Positions 50,312 through 59,986 of a stretch of 64,000 bases of DNA are shown piece after piece. The position numbers were made by a program, and so were the translations under genes. Numbering within the stretch: position 1 is the first letter of the stretch; the number at the start of each line of letters is the position of its first letter. This DNA is from Chloroflexota bacterium (GTDB taxonomy: Bacteria; Chloroflexota; Anaerolineae; Anaerolineales; Anaerolineaceae): assembly GCA_012798455.1 (NCBI GenBank), contig JAAZNC010000104.1, positions 1 to 64,000 of the forward strand. Direction: 5' to 3'. The notes under the pieces are model-generated. The model was not told where the DNA came from. It saw only the letters and a program-made list of their open reading frames with translations, and did not search any database.

Positions 50312-51319
50312 TTATTTCTTTAAAATGGCACTAAAGAGAAAACCCGCTCCCCATGAAAAATGCATACACATCATTGCCACGGGCAGGTATAAAATGTGTG
50401 CCAGATCCTTTTGCTTAACAGCTTCTTTGATCCCGGCTCCCAACAAGGCCAATAGATAAAGCGCCAATACACCCAGATATAAATGCAGCGCTCCTTTGCT
50501 AAAAAAAGAAAAAATAATCCCAAACAGGTTACCAATCACAAATAGCGGAGGCAGCGCCTGACGCCAGCGCAAGGTGTGCGGATAACGTTTCAACATCTGA
50601 AATTTCCAATATCCGTAGCGCCAGTATTGTTTTGCCAACTCACGTAAATTTTTACGGGCGAAATAGACACAGCGAATGGTGGGATCGAACCAGATCTTGC
50701 CGCCCTGTTTTTGAATGCGGGCATTGAATTCATAATCTTCGTTGCTCAAAAGGGTCTCATCAAATGCACCGACTGCAAAGAACAGGTCACGCCGGAAAGA
50801 ACCAAAAGGCACCGTATCGACTTCTCCACTTTTATTGGAATAACGGTAGCGGGCATCTCCCACCGCCAGACGATTAGCGGCAGCCGCAGCAATGGCACGT
50901 GCCATGGGTGTTTGATTACCCGGTTTGATCTCCCATACCCCTCCGACGTTCGCACCTTTCCCCTGTTCCAGATCCTGCAAGCAAGTAGCCACATAATCAG
51001 GATAAGGCACGGAATGGGCATCCATTCTCACCAGATATTCTCCACTGGTGGCATTGGCTGCTACGTTTACAGCAGCAGGAATAGTGCGTTTGGGATTATC
51101 CACTACTTTAATCGCGAGCTGTGGATAGGTTTTCTGGAATTCGGCGATCTTTTGCCGAGTCGCATCTTGAGAATGCGCATCGGCAATCACCACTTCCATT
51201 TTTTCAACTGGAAAATTTTGCTTCAATATGGCATGCAATAAGAGCTGGATCGTACCTTCTTCGTTATAACACGGTACGATGATAGAAACTTTATATTTAA
51301 ATGAACTCATGGACATCAA
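50312..51319 (-). CDS. Glycosyltransferase family 2 (ExoA-like)
   Basis: VSIIVPCYNEEGTIQLLLHAILKQ...GEYLVRMDAHSVPYPDYVATCLQ. Confidence 0.93.
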   Translation of the reverse strand: MMSMSSFKYKVSIIVPCYNEEGTIQLLLHAILKQNFPVEKMEVVIADAHSQDATRQKIAEFQKTYPQLAIKVVDNPKRTIPAAVNVAANATSGEYLVRMDAHSVPYPDYVATCLQDLEQGKGANVGGVWEIKPGNQTPMARAIAAAAANRLAVGDARYRYSNKSGEVDTVPFGSFRRDLFFAVGAFDETLLSNEDYEFNARIQKQGGKIWFDPTIRCVYFARKNLRELAKQYWRYGYWKFQMLKRYPHTLRWRQALPPLFVIGNLFGIIFSFFSKGALHLYLGVLALYLLALLGAGIKEAVKQKDLAHILYLPVAMMCMHFSWGAGFLFSAILKK

Positions 51320-52725
51320 CTCTTGTTTCTGTGGATTGGAAGCTTCACTACAAACACACTTCCCTGCCCGGCATTATCTTCAACCCAAATATTTCCATAA
51401 TGGGATTGGATAATTTCTCTGGCTATAGATAATCCTAAACCAAAACCCTTCTTTTTTCCATACTTTCTTGAGGTTTCACTTTGATAAAAACGGTCAAAGA
51501 TCTTCTCGCGATCAACTTCGGGAATACCCAAACCGGTATCGGCAATTTTGATCATGATGTTTTTCGCCACCATCTCTGCTGAAATATGCACCTGCCCATT
51601 TTCTGGGGTAAATTTCAAAGCATTATCGATCAGGTTAGAAAAAACTTGTGCCAGCCGGTCACCATCGCCCATGATGACAACATCCGGAACATGATCCATT
51701 TGCATTTGAATTGACTGTTTCTCCGCTTGAATGGAGAATTTGTCCAGCATGTTTACAAGTAGGGCTTGAATGTGTACTTCACTGTGTTGGATGTTCGCCG
51801 TCCCCGCTTCCAGACGTGCCAGCGTCAGAAGATCCATCACCAGTCTATGCAAGCGGTTGGTTTCGATCAAAATGACATTGGCGGCTTTATCGATAGCTGG
51901 TTTTGATTCTACTGTTCCATCCAGGATAGCCTGCGCATATCCCTGAATAGAGGTCAGCGGGGTTTTCAATTCATGGGAGACATTCGCCACGAACTCGCGC
52001 TGTGATTGCGCACCCGCCGTGATCTTTGTGCTCATCAGATTGAACGTGCCAGCCAATTGTTGTACTTCCTTGGGTCCTTCCAGCGGGATCTCGATTAAGT
52101 CACCTTCAGCCAGTGCTTCGGCAGATTTGGTGATATGTTTAAGAGGCAAGGCGATCCAGTTACTGATCAACAAGCTGATGAAAAAGGCAAAAACCAGCAC
52201 GATGGCACCTGCTTGTAAAAGCGGGCTCATGAACTCATCTTTCACGATCGCACTGAACTGAAATACCGGTTTGATGATGGCTGTTAGAATGTAATAGTTG
52301 TCTCCGATCGAGCGAACCGTGTAGAACCAGTCTTTATTGCGCTCGCCACCTCCAAAAAGATCCACATCCGTCCCATCTTGCGCGTTGAAGTCAATCTGTT
52401 TGGCTATCAACTGCAGGGCAGCTTCGGAACCTGTGATATTCGCAACTAAAAATTGTCCATCATGGTTAAAGAGGGCAGCATTAGCATCGATATCTCTGGA
52501 TTCGTTTTGAAAAGCCAGGATGAAACGTTCGGTAGGCAGATCCACAATGGAATCCAGCCTTCTAACCAGCAGTTCAGATGACACATCAATCTGGTTGATC
52601 ACCTGCCGGTACAGAAGCGGGCTTTGCCGTAAGGCATAGATCAATCCGATCGCGCATACCGCCAGCACCATGATAACGATCAAAAAGTAGGTCAACCACA
52701 AACGAGAACGCAATGAAGTGAACAT
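51316..52725 (-). CDS. Sensor histidine kinase (HAMP, HisKA, HATPase)
   Basis: FVANVSHELKTPLTSIQGYAQAILDG...VFSNLIDNALKFTPENG...GLGLSIAREIIQSHYG. Confidence 0.96.
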   Translation of the reverse strand: MFTSLRSRLWLTYFLIVIMVLAVCAIGLIYALRQSPLLYRQVINQIDVSSELLVRRLDSIVDLPTERFILAFQNESRDIDANAALFNHDGQFLVANITGSEAALQLIAKQIDFNAQDGTDVDLFGGGERNKDWFYTVRSIGDNYYILTAIIKPVFQFSAIVKDEFMSPLLQAGAIVLVFAFFISLLISNWIALPLKHITKSAEALAEGDLIEIPLEGPKEVQQLAGTFNLMSTKITAGAQSQREFVANVSHELKTPLTSIQGYAQAILDGTVESKPAIDKAANVILIETNRLHRLVMDLLTLARLEAGTANIQHSEVHIQALLVNMLDKFSIQAEKQSIQMQMDHVPDVVIMGDGDRLAQVFSNLIDNALKFTPENGQVHISAEMVAKNIMIKIADTGLGIPEVDREKIFDRFYQSETSRKYGKKKGFGLGLSIAREIIQSHYGNIWVEDNAGQGSVFVVKLPIHRNKS

Positions 52726-53405
52726 CAGGCAGTAAGTTTATACCCGATACCGGTGACCGTTTCAATCTTCACACCAGTACCTTCCAAGCGTCGCCGGATC
52801 TGTGCGATATGCACATCTACCGTACGGGTTTGTCCATAGAAATCAAAACCCCAGGCAATACTCAATAATTGCTCACGTGTGAAAACCCAACCCGGTTTCT
52901 GAGCCAGCACCTTCAGTACTTCGAATTCTTGTGTGCGCAACTCGATGATGCGATCCTTCCAGCGAACTTCTCGACGATCCAGATCGATCAACAGCCCACC
53001 AACCTGCAGCACACCCTGTTTATCTATGTCATGACGATCCTGGCGACGTAACACTGCTTTGACCCGTGCCACCAATTCTCGTGGGTTGAAGGGTTTGGTC
53101 ATATAATCGTCCGCCCCCAATTCAAGTCCCAGGATCTTATCAATATCATCATCACGTGCTGTCAGCATCAAAACAGGAACTTCGTTGTTTTCGTTACGAA
53201 TGGTACGGCAAACAGCAAAACCATCCATGCCGGGCAGCATGATATCCAGAATGATCAGAGCGGGATGCATGGTACGAGTATTCTTCACCGCCTCATTGCC
53301 ATCTCCAACACACTGTACAGTATAGCCTTCCTGTTCAAGATACATGCGGGCGATGTCTTGAATATTCTCTTCATCATCCACCACCAGTACCAGATCACCT
53401 GCCAT
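52725..53405 (-). CDS. OmpR/PhoB family response regulator
   Basis: VLVVDDEENIQDIARMYL...LIILDIMLPGMDGFAVCRTIR...TVDVHIAQIRRRLEG. Confidence 0.96.
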   Translation of the reverse strand: MAGDLVLVVDDEENIQDIARMYLEQEGYTVQCVGDGNEAVKNTRTMHPALIILDIMLPGMDGFAVCRTIRNENNEVPVLMLTARDDDIDKILGLELGADDYMTKPFNPRELVARVKAVLRRQDRHDIDKQGVLQVGGLLIDLDRREVRWKDRIIELRTQEFEVLKVLAQKPGWVFTREQLLSIAWGFDFYGQTRTVDVHIAQIRRRLEGTGVKIETVTGIGYKLTA

Positions 53406-53419
53406 GTTGCACCTCTTGC

Positions 53420-53803
53420 TTATTCTATAAAAGCAACCGCTTCAATTTCAACCAATCCCCCTTTGGGCAAGGCTGCCACTTGTACTGCTGAGCGTGCCGG
53501 TGCATTTTCTTCGAAGAAACGCGCGTAAACCTCATTCATGGCAGCGAAATCGTCCATATTCTTTAAAAATACGGTCGTTTTTAGAACTTGTGAGATATCT
53601 GAGCCTGCGGCTTTCAACACCACACTTAAATTTTCCAGTGCTTTCTCAGTTTGAGCATGAATGCCGCCTTCTACCAGCAAGCCACTTTGAGCATCCAAAC
53701 CTAATTGACCGGCGGTAAAAACCAGGTTCCCGTGGCACACTGCCAGTGAATACGGTCCAACTGCTTTGGGAGCATTATCTGCAGAAGTGATGGTTTCTTT
53801 CAT
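53420..53803 (-). CDS. ridA: RidA family reactive intermediate deaminase
   Basis: [27 protein letters not shown]...[40 protein letters not shown]. Confidence 0.95.
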   Translation of the reverse strand: MKETITSADNAPKAVGPYSLAVCHGNLVFTAGQLGLDAQSGLLVEGGIHAQTEKALENLSVVLKAAGSDISQVLKTTVFLKNMDDFAAMNEVYARFFEENAPARSAVQVAALPKGGLVEIEAVAFIE

Positions 53804-53952
53804 AAGGTATTTCTCCTTCTTAAAATAATTTCTTTTTCATTATATGAGAAAAACGTAAAGTGCATGTAAAATATGGGCTGGTATAATACAAGAAGGATGC
53901 AAATTGGCTATCCTTTTTTTATGGAAATTTTTGCACAAGTATGTGAGGTGTT

Positions 53953-55032
53953 ATGTTATTAGAAAGTCTCGCCGCGATCGAAATGAGATACAAAGAGATC
54001 ACACAGCAGATCGAAGAAGACATGGATGACTACCAGAAAGTAGCCGAGTTATCCAAAGAGCGTGCCGATCTAGATCCCATCATCGAAAAAGGCAAACAGC
54101 TTCGTCAAGCACAAAAGAATTTGGAAGAAGCCCAGATATTGCTGGATAGCAGTGACGACGAAGAAATGCGCAATCTGGCACAAGAAGATATCCAAACTCT
54201 CGAACCACAGATTGAGGTTTTAGAGCTGGAATTGAAAGGGATGTTGGTTCCCAAAGATCCGCGAGACCAGCGCAACGTCATCATGGAGATCCGGGCAGGC
54301 ACCGGTGGTGATGAAGCCGGATTGTTCGCGGCGGACCTTTACCGCATGTATACTCGTTATGCCGATGCTAAGGGTTGGAAGATTGAGATTCTCTCGCAAA
54401 ACGAGACCGGCATCGGGGGTTTTAAAGAGATCATCTTCATGGTGAAAGGCAAAGGGGCATATTCCAAATTGAAATATGAATCAGGCGTACACCGTGTGCA
54501 ACGCATCCCCAGCACCGAATCTTCAGGGCGTATTCACACCTCAACCGTAACAGTGGCAGTGCTCGCGGAAGTAGAAGATGTGGACATTGAAGTTCCTGAT
54601 TCCGATCTGCGCATCGACGTCTATAAATCGGCTGGCGCTGGAGGGCAGAACGTGCAAAAGAACGCCACTGCCATCCGCATCACTCATCTCCCCACCGGAA
54701 TGGTAGTTGCATGCCAGGATGAACGTTCCCAACTGCAAAACCGTCTGCGCGCCATGAGCATCTTACGCGCGCGCCTGTATGAGATCGAAGAGCAAAAACG
54801 CAAAGAAGAACGTGATGCGACCCGCCTTTCTCAGGTAGGCAGTGGCGAGCGTTCTGAAAAGATCCGCACCTACAATTATCCTCAATCCCGCGTGACCGAC
54901 CACCGCGTCAACATCTCTTCACACAACCTGGCAGTGGTCATGGAAGGGAATATCGATATGTTCATCGATGAGCTGACCCTGCGGGATGAAACCGAGCGTC
55001 TATCGCTGGTCGAAGAACAGGGTGAAGAATAA
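53953..55032 (+). CDS. prfA: Peptide chain release factor 1
   Basis: IRAGTGGDEAGLFAADLYRMYTRYA...GVHRVQRIPSTESSGRIHTSTVTVAVLAE...SAGAGGQNVQKNATAIRITHLPTGMVV. Confidence 0.96.
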   Translation: MLLESLAAIEMRYKEITQQIEEDMDDYQKVAELSKERADLDPIIEKGKQLRQAQKNLEEAQILLDSSDDEEMRNLAQEDIQTLEPQIEVLELELKGMLVPKDPRDQRNVIMEIRAGTGGDEAGLFAADLYRMYTRYADAKGWKIEILSQNETGIGGFKEIIFMVKGKGAYSKLKYESGVHRVQRIPSTESSGRIHTSTVTVAVLAEVEDVDIEVPDSDLRIDVYKSAGAGGQNVQKNATAIRITHLPTGMVVACQDERSQLQNRLRAMSILRARLYEIEEQKRKEERDATRLSQVGSGERSEKIRTYNYPQSRVTDHRVNISSHNLAVVMEGNIDMFIDELTLRDETERLSLVEEQGEE

Positions 55033-55876
55033 AATCTCCATTGCAAATTGGCTAGCGCAAGCCAGGATGGCTCTTTCAGCGCATCTCCCCGGGGAAACCA
55101 GTTCTTCTTCGCTATATGCCATCCTCGAAAAACACAGCAGGCATCCCCGTGAATGGCTGATCGCCAATCAGGATGTGGACCTAGATGAAAAAATACTTCC
55201 CTTCTTAGAGCAAGATCTAAGTTCCCTCTTCCGGGGCAAACCGCTGGCATATATCCTTGGTGAATGGGATTTCTACGGTCTGCAGTTTGAAGTAAACAGC
55301 GACGTACTTATCCCCCGCCCTGAAACCGAGCTATTGGTGGAGAATGCTCTGGCATACCTTGCTTCTAAATCAGGGGGGAACCTGGCAGTCGATGTGGGCT
55401 GCGGCAGTGGTTGTATCGCCATTGCGATCACCCGGCATGCTCCGTCTGTGAAATTTCTGGCAGCAGATATCTCCCACCCTGCCCTGCAAGTGACACAACG
55501 AAACATCCGAAAATTTGATCTGGAAGATCGTATCTTCCCGGTGCAAAGCGACCTGCTTTCCGGCATCCCAACAAAATTCGATCTCATCTGTGCCAATCTG
55601 CCTTATATCCCCCATGCCGAGCTACAGGAATTAGCAGTAAGCCAATTCGAACCAGGATTGGCATTGGACGGAGGAAAGGATGGATTGTATTCAATCCGCA
55701 ACCTTTTAATGCTAGCGCCAGCATGCCTCAAGGCAGGTGGATGCATGCTGTTGGAAATGCAGTACGACCAGGGAAAAGCGCTGCAGGAACTGGCAAGTTT
55801 GCATTTTCCGCAAGCACGAGTGATAATTAAGCGCGATCTGGCACAACAAGAACGCCTGATGATCATCCAATTGTGA
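55022..55876 (+). CDS. prmC: Peptide chain release factor N5-glutamine methyltransferase (GTG start)
   Basis: RGKPLAYILGEWDFYGLQFEVNSDVLIPRPETELLVE...VDVGCGSGCIAIAI...ANLPYIP. Confidence 0.95.
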   Translation: MKNKISIANWLAQARMALSAHLPGETSSSSLYAILEKHSRHPREWLIANQDVDLDEKILPFLEQDLSSLFRGKPLAYILGEWDFYGLQFEVNSDVLIPRPETELLVENALAYLASKSGGNLAVDVGCGSGCIAIAITRHAPSVKFLAADISHPALQVTQRNIRKFDLEDRIFPVQSDLLSGIPTKFDLICANLPYIPHAELQELAVSQFEPGLALDGGKDGLYSIRNLLMLAPACLKAGGCMLLEMQYDQGKALQELASLHFPQARVIIKRDLAQQERLMIIQL

Positions 55877-55891
55877 AGAGGAGCACCTGGT

Positions 55892-56515
55892 ATGTTCACT
55901 GAAATCCTACCCATGGATCATCCCGAAACGATGGGAATTGCTATCGATGAACTGAATAAGGGACATGTTATTGCCATCCCAACCGACACCGTTTATGGGA
56001 TCGCCTGCCTTTTGGATAAGGAAGAAGCCATTCATGAGATCTACCACATCAAGGAACGCGAGGCGACAAAAGCCATCCCACTCCTGATCGGGGAATACGA
56101 ACAGATCATCTGTACATCGGATGGTTTATCTATCAACGCTCAAAAGCTCGCCAAACGCTTCTGGCCGGGTCCTCTGACGCTGATCATCTCCAAGAGAATG
56201 GAATTACCCGAAGTCCTTACACCCTACCCCACCGTGGGTGTGCGCATGCCAAATCACCAATGGTTGCGACAGCTCATCCGCCGCAGCGGCGTGATCGCTG
56301 CCACTTCTGCTAATATATCCGGTGGTGAGAATCCGCGCACCGCCAGAGAGGTACTGAAGCAACTGGATGGACGCATTCCCCTGATCGTGGATGGCGGCAC
56401 CTGTGAAGGCGGTGTTCCATCCACCGTGGTGGATTGTTCAGAAGAAGAGCTCAAGATCTTGAGAGTAGGGGGAATCAATGAAGAGAAGATCCAGAGTGTA
56501 CTATCTCGTTCTTGA
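55892..56515 (+). CDS. L-threonylcarbamoyladenylate synthase (Sua5/YrdC)
   Basis: VIAIPTDTVYGIACLLDKEEAIHEIYHIKEREATKAIPLLIG...KRFWPGPLTLII...SANISGGENPRTA. Confidence 0.94.
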   Translation: MFTEILPMDHPETMGIAIDELNKGHVIAIPTDTVYGIACLLDKEEAIHEIYHIKEREATKAIPLLIGEYEQIICTSDGLSINAQKLAKRFWPGPLTLIISKRMELPEVLTPYPTVGVRMPNHQWLRQLIRRSGVIAATSANISGGENPRTAREVLKQLDGRIPLIVDGGTCEGGVPSTVVDCSEEELKILRVGGINEEKIQSVLSRS

Positions 56516-56568
56516 CAAAATAAAAAGACCTGCAAGAAGCAACCGAAATAACTGAATAGTATTGAGTG

Positions 56569-57036
56569 TCAACCATCTGTAGCAAATTTAAATTTTTCTC
56601 GTCCATTCCAACCCTTGATATATCTGGCAACCAGCTTCAGGATGGAATAATCAGAATTCCGATATCCCTTATCTCCCGGATAGTATCGGATCCAGTCATC
56701 TTGCCAAATCATCTTTTTCTTTTCGGGATCCGTCACAATTTCGATCTTCCCATTCAGCATTACCCCCTGCCAATCACTCTCGATGATGAAGTACACACAG
56801 CTTTTGCTATTATGCATGATGTGTTCCATTTTCTCGGAAGAAGTGTTGGTAGTCATACAGACTTCATAAGGGGGAAAAGGCAATCCATTCTGCAAAGAGG
56901 GATATTGTTCCCGATTGTATAAATTCAACATGGCACGGGTTTCCGGTTCACCCTGCTCATTGATAGTGGTTAGATAAGCAAATTTTGATCTTTCAACAAT
57001 TTCTCTGCAAAATGGATTCAAAACGGATCTATCCAT
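56569..57036 (-). CDS. Pyridoxamine 5'-phosphate oxidase family (FMN-binding) protein
   Basis: RSKFAYLTTINEQGEPETRAMLNLYN...NSKSCVYFIIESDWQGVMLNGKIEIVTDPEKKKMIWQ. Confidence 0.85.
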   Translation of the reverse strand: MDRSVLNPFCREIVERSKFAYLTTINEQGEPETRAMLNLYNREQYPSLQNGLPFPPYEVCMTTNTSSEKMEHIMHNSKSCVYFIIESDWQGVMLNGKIEIVTDPEKKKMIWQDDWIRYYPGDKGYRNSDYSILKLVARYIKGWNGREKFKFATDG

Positions 57037-57148
57037 GATTCCCTCCTATACCAAAAAATTTCATCATTGATCTGATTGCCTTTCATTCGTAACCAAAGTT
57101 GCGGCATGAGCATAATTATACCTTCGCCTAATTCGCATCATATTTTTA

Positions 57149-57409
57149 TTGGTACTCAATAGCTTGCTGGAGGTCTATCAGCTCGTCATCAATAACCAGA
57201 TGAATCAGATAATCCCGTCAGAGGCACGTGCCACCATCCTTTCCACCCAGAACCAGATAAATAGTCTTATTTATTCGTTTCTTGCCTTGTTGACCGGAAG
57301 TTCAATAGATACCTATGGCATATCGAAACTCAATCTTGTATTTGGCACTTTGTTTCTATTTTCTGCGCTTTTTATTGGAGCGGCGAGAAAAGATATAGAA
57401 ACTAAATGA
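57149..57409 (+). pseudogene. C-terminal remnant of an MFS transporter
   Basis: 86-aa fragment NQMNQIIPSEARATILSTQNQINSLIYSFLALLTGSSIDTYGISKLNLVFGTLFLFSAL corresponds to the last TMs only; no N-terminal part upstream. Confidence 0.7.
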
Positions 57410-57803
57410 TCAAGGGAAATCTTCTCATGAAATTTTACTTGGAATATACAAAAGGAGTTTACAACAGTTTTTCAATGATTCCCTGTCAAGGATTCCCTTT
57501 ACAACACCCCTCATTATCGCTATAATTGCAAACGCGATTTCAAGATAACAGATTCTCCATCTGCTAAAACAAGTCGCTTTTGAGCTCAAATCTTTCAATT
57601 CGAATCAATCTTTTCCGTATGCTGTATGATTTGCTTTTACAAGGGTATACCCTTGCAAGTGATTTCAGGATTACAGATGATAAAGAAGTACCTTTTGCTC
57701 TGCCTGATGATCAGTTAGCATAACATCCAATCCTTTATTCGCCGTGGAGGCTCCACATTAGATGACAAAACTTTAGCAAGAAAGAAAATGGAGGAAAAAC
57801 ACA

Positions 57804-58757
57804 ATGCTCTTTACAATAGAATCAACATTGGTGGCAATCTTGTTTCTTGTGATCGGATTGATCTTGATGATCGTTTCCAGTAAAAAAACAGTCGACTATT
57901 CCGTAGAATTGGCTTCAATACTCAATGTGCCTCCTCTTATCATAGGTGTTGTTTTGATCTCACTGGGCACTGATCTTCCAGAGATCATTAACTCTGTTCT
58001 CTCAAATTACTTTGGACATGCCGATATCAGTATCGGCGATTCAGTGGGTTCAATCTTAACCCAACTAACCCTGGTCTTTGGCATTCTTCCCTTTTTTGGA
58101 GGTGCCATCAAATTCAAAAGAAGAGAACTGGCTGTTATTGGCGGTTGTCTCATTCTGTCTCTTATTTTCTTATTCACTATCTTCGAAAAAGGCACATTTA
58201 CCAGATTGAATGCATTCTTCTTAGTTGCCAGCCTTGGTTTATTCACAATGATCATTACTACCAGCGTGGCAAAAAGTGACTTTGAAAAAACCAACCATTT
58301 GACTTCACATAAAAGAAAAGGAATTCTTGTGCTATTGGTGTTCGTCTTTCTATTAGGAGTCGGGGCTGGGTCAGTATTGATCATCAATTCAGTTATAAAA
58401 CTGGCAGAGGATATTCATATTCCCGAATATTTCATCAGCTTTTTCATTGTTGGCATTGGCACATCGTTACCTGAGTTGTTTGTGGATATCACAGCCATAA
58501 AGAAAAAACAATACAATATCGCAATTGGGGATATTTTGGGAAGCTGTTTAGTCGACGCAACACTTTCCATTGGATTGGGACAACTCCTCTTTCCACAGAA
58601 AGTATCGACTGTTTTGGCAAATCAAACTATTCTCTATACCATAATAGTTGCAGCGATCGTCATCCTAGTATTAGCACTCAGACGGAAACTGGATAAAAAG
58701 ACAGGGATCCTCTTCATAATCCTTTACTTCTTTTCATATTCATTCCTACTTATTTAG
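57804..58757 (+). CDS. Na+/Ca2+ (K+-independent, YrbG-type) cation exchanger
   Basis: Two alpha-repeats: SLGTDLPEIINSVLSNYFGHADISIGDSVGS and GIGTSLPELFVDITAIKKKQYNIAIGDILGS. Confidence 0.92.
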   Translation: MLFTIESTLVAILFLVIGLILMIVSSKKTVDYSVELASILNVPPLIIGVVLISLGTDLPEIINSVLSNYFGHADISIGDSVGSILTQLTLVFGILPFFGGAIKFKRRELAVIGGCLILSLIFLFTIFEKGTFTRLNAFFLVASLGLFTMIITTSVAKSDFEKTNHLTSHKRKGILVLLVFVFLLGVGAGSVLIINSVIKLAEDIHIPEYFISFFIVGIGTSLPELFVDITAIKKKQYNIAIGDILGSCLVDATLSIGLGQLLFPQKVSTVLANQTILYTIIVAAIVILVLALRRKLDKKTGILFIILYFFSYSFLLI

Positions 58758-58835
58758 ATAAGAGGGAAATATAAAATCACCAGGGTTATGTTTCTTTTCT
58801 AAAGTGTAATTTCAAGCGGAGTTCCATCATTCGTG

Positions 58836-58867
58836 ATAAGGCTGTTTTCTTTTGGGATAGCCTTATT
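58836..58867 (+). terminator. Terminator-like hairpin after the cation exchanger
   Basis: ATAAGGCT...AGCCTTAT followed by TT. Confidence 0.6.
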
Positions 58868-59172
58868 TATAATGTCAGCTCAACACCCAAATTCAAGCAG
58901 CAAGTTCTTTTATTTCACTTAAACTTCTTTTTGTAATATTCTTATCAAAAGTTTTCACAAATGAAAATGATTGTCTATCTTCATAAGCACACTTTTCATA
59001 TTTGTCTTATTTTCACGCTGTTACTGTTTTTGCGTATGGATCAACAAGTCTAAAGATATTCAAAGTTATAATGAGTTCAGAATCAATATTAATGATTCTG
59101 CTTACCTATGATAGCTATCAGGATCGAATATTTTCAATAGACATCACAGAGAGGTCATAAAACTTTAAAATC

Positions 59173-59979
59173 ATGCTGAAAGTTGAAAGATTTTCATTCT
59201 TTATAATATTTCTTCTACTGGTAGGTTGCCAACCCACTACACCCTTCCAACATTATTCGGTAAACTATCCTAAAACTGAAAAAGTGACTTTCAATGTTGA
59301 ACTCAATGATCTGGATATTGAAATCTTTTCTACCCAGGATCCTGAAATCAACATCACCTATGACGATTTAATCAGTGATCAAAAAAAGATCATCATAGAT
59401 TATCAAGAAGGTATTTTTACAATATCTTCGCAAGATAAAATTTCCCCGAGAACCATGCAAATCATGCTTCCACCTGGCTGCAACATTACATTGGAAGCTT
59501 TCAATACCAACATTACTTTGAGGGAACTTTCAGGAAATATCAGCGTTCACACCATTGCCGGAGATATCAGCGCCTCAAATTTAACTGGTCAAGTGAGTTT
59601 GAAATCTGCTCGTGGCGATGTGACGTTAAATAATTCCCATGGTGTGCTCTCCGTTCTAGGCGAGCATGGAATAATAACCCTCTACTCCAATCACGGTATG
59701 CTCAACGCCGCTACCATCATGGGAACAATCCACTTTTCGGGGCAAATCTTTACCGGTGATGATATCTTTCTAGAAACCGATCGTGGTCCTGTCATTGCCA
59801 CATTGATGGATGTGGAAGACGTTTTCATTAATGTCTGGACAACCAATGGCACTGTCACCTGTATGGTTGACCAAATTGAAATGACCAGCGTTACATGCAA
59901 GCATTCTCCCTCCTCTCCACAGGGGAAATTCCAGGTAAAAACAGTGTGGGGGACAATTCAAGTTAAAGCGCAAAAATAA
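59173..59979 (+). CDS. DUF4097/adhesin-like beta-helical lipoprotein
   Basis: Lipobox FLLLVGCQP; repeated short beta turns (NISVHTIAGDISASNLTGQVSLKSARGDVTLNNSHGVLSVLGEHGIITLYSNHG). Confidence 0.75.
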   Translation: MLKVERFSFFIIFLLLVGCQPTTPFQHYSVNYPKTEKVTFNVELNDLDIEIFSTQDPEINITYDDLISDQKKIIIDYQEGIFTISSQDKISPRTMQIMLPPGCNITLEAFNTNITLRELSGNISVHTIAGDISASNLTGQVSLKSARGDVTLNNSHGVLSVLGEHGIITLYSNHGMLNAATIMGTIHFSGQIFTGDDIFLETDRGPVIATLMDVEDVFINVWTTNGTVTCMVDQIEMTSVTCKHSPSSPQGKFQVKTVWGTIQVKAQK

Positions 59980-59986
59980 ATCTGCG

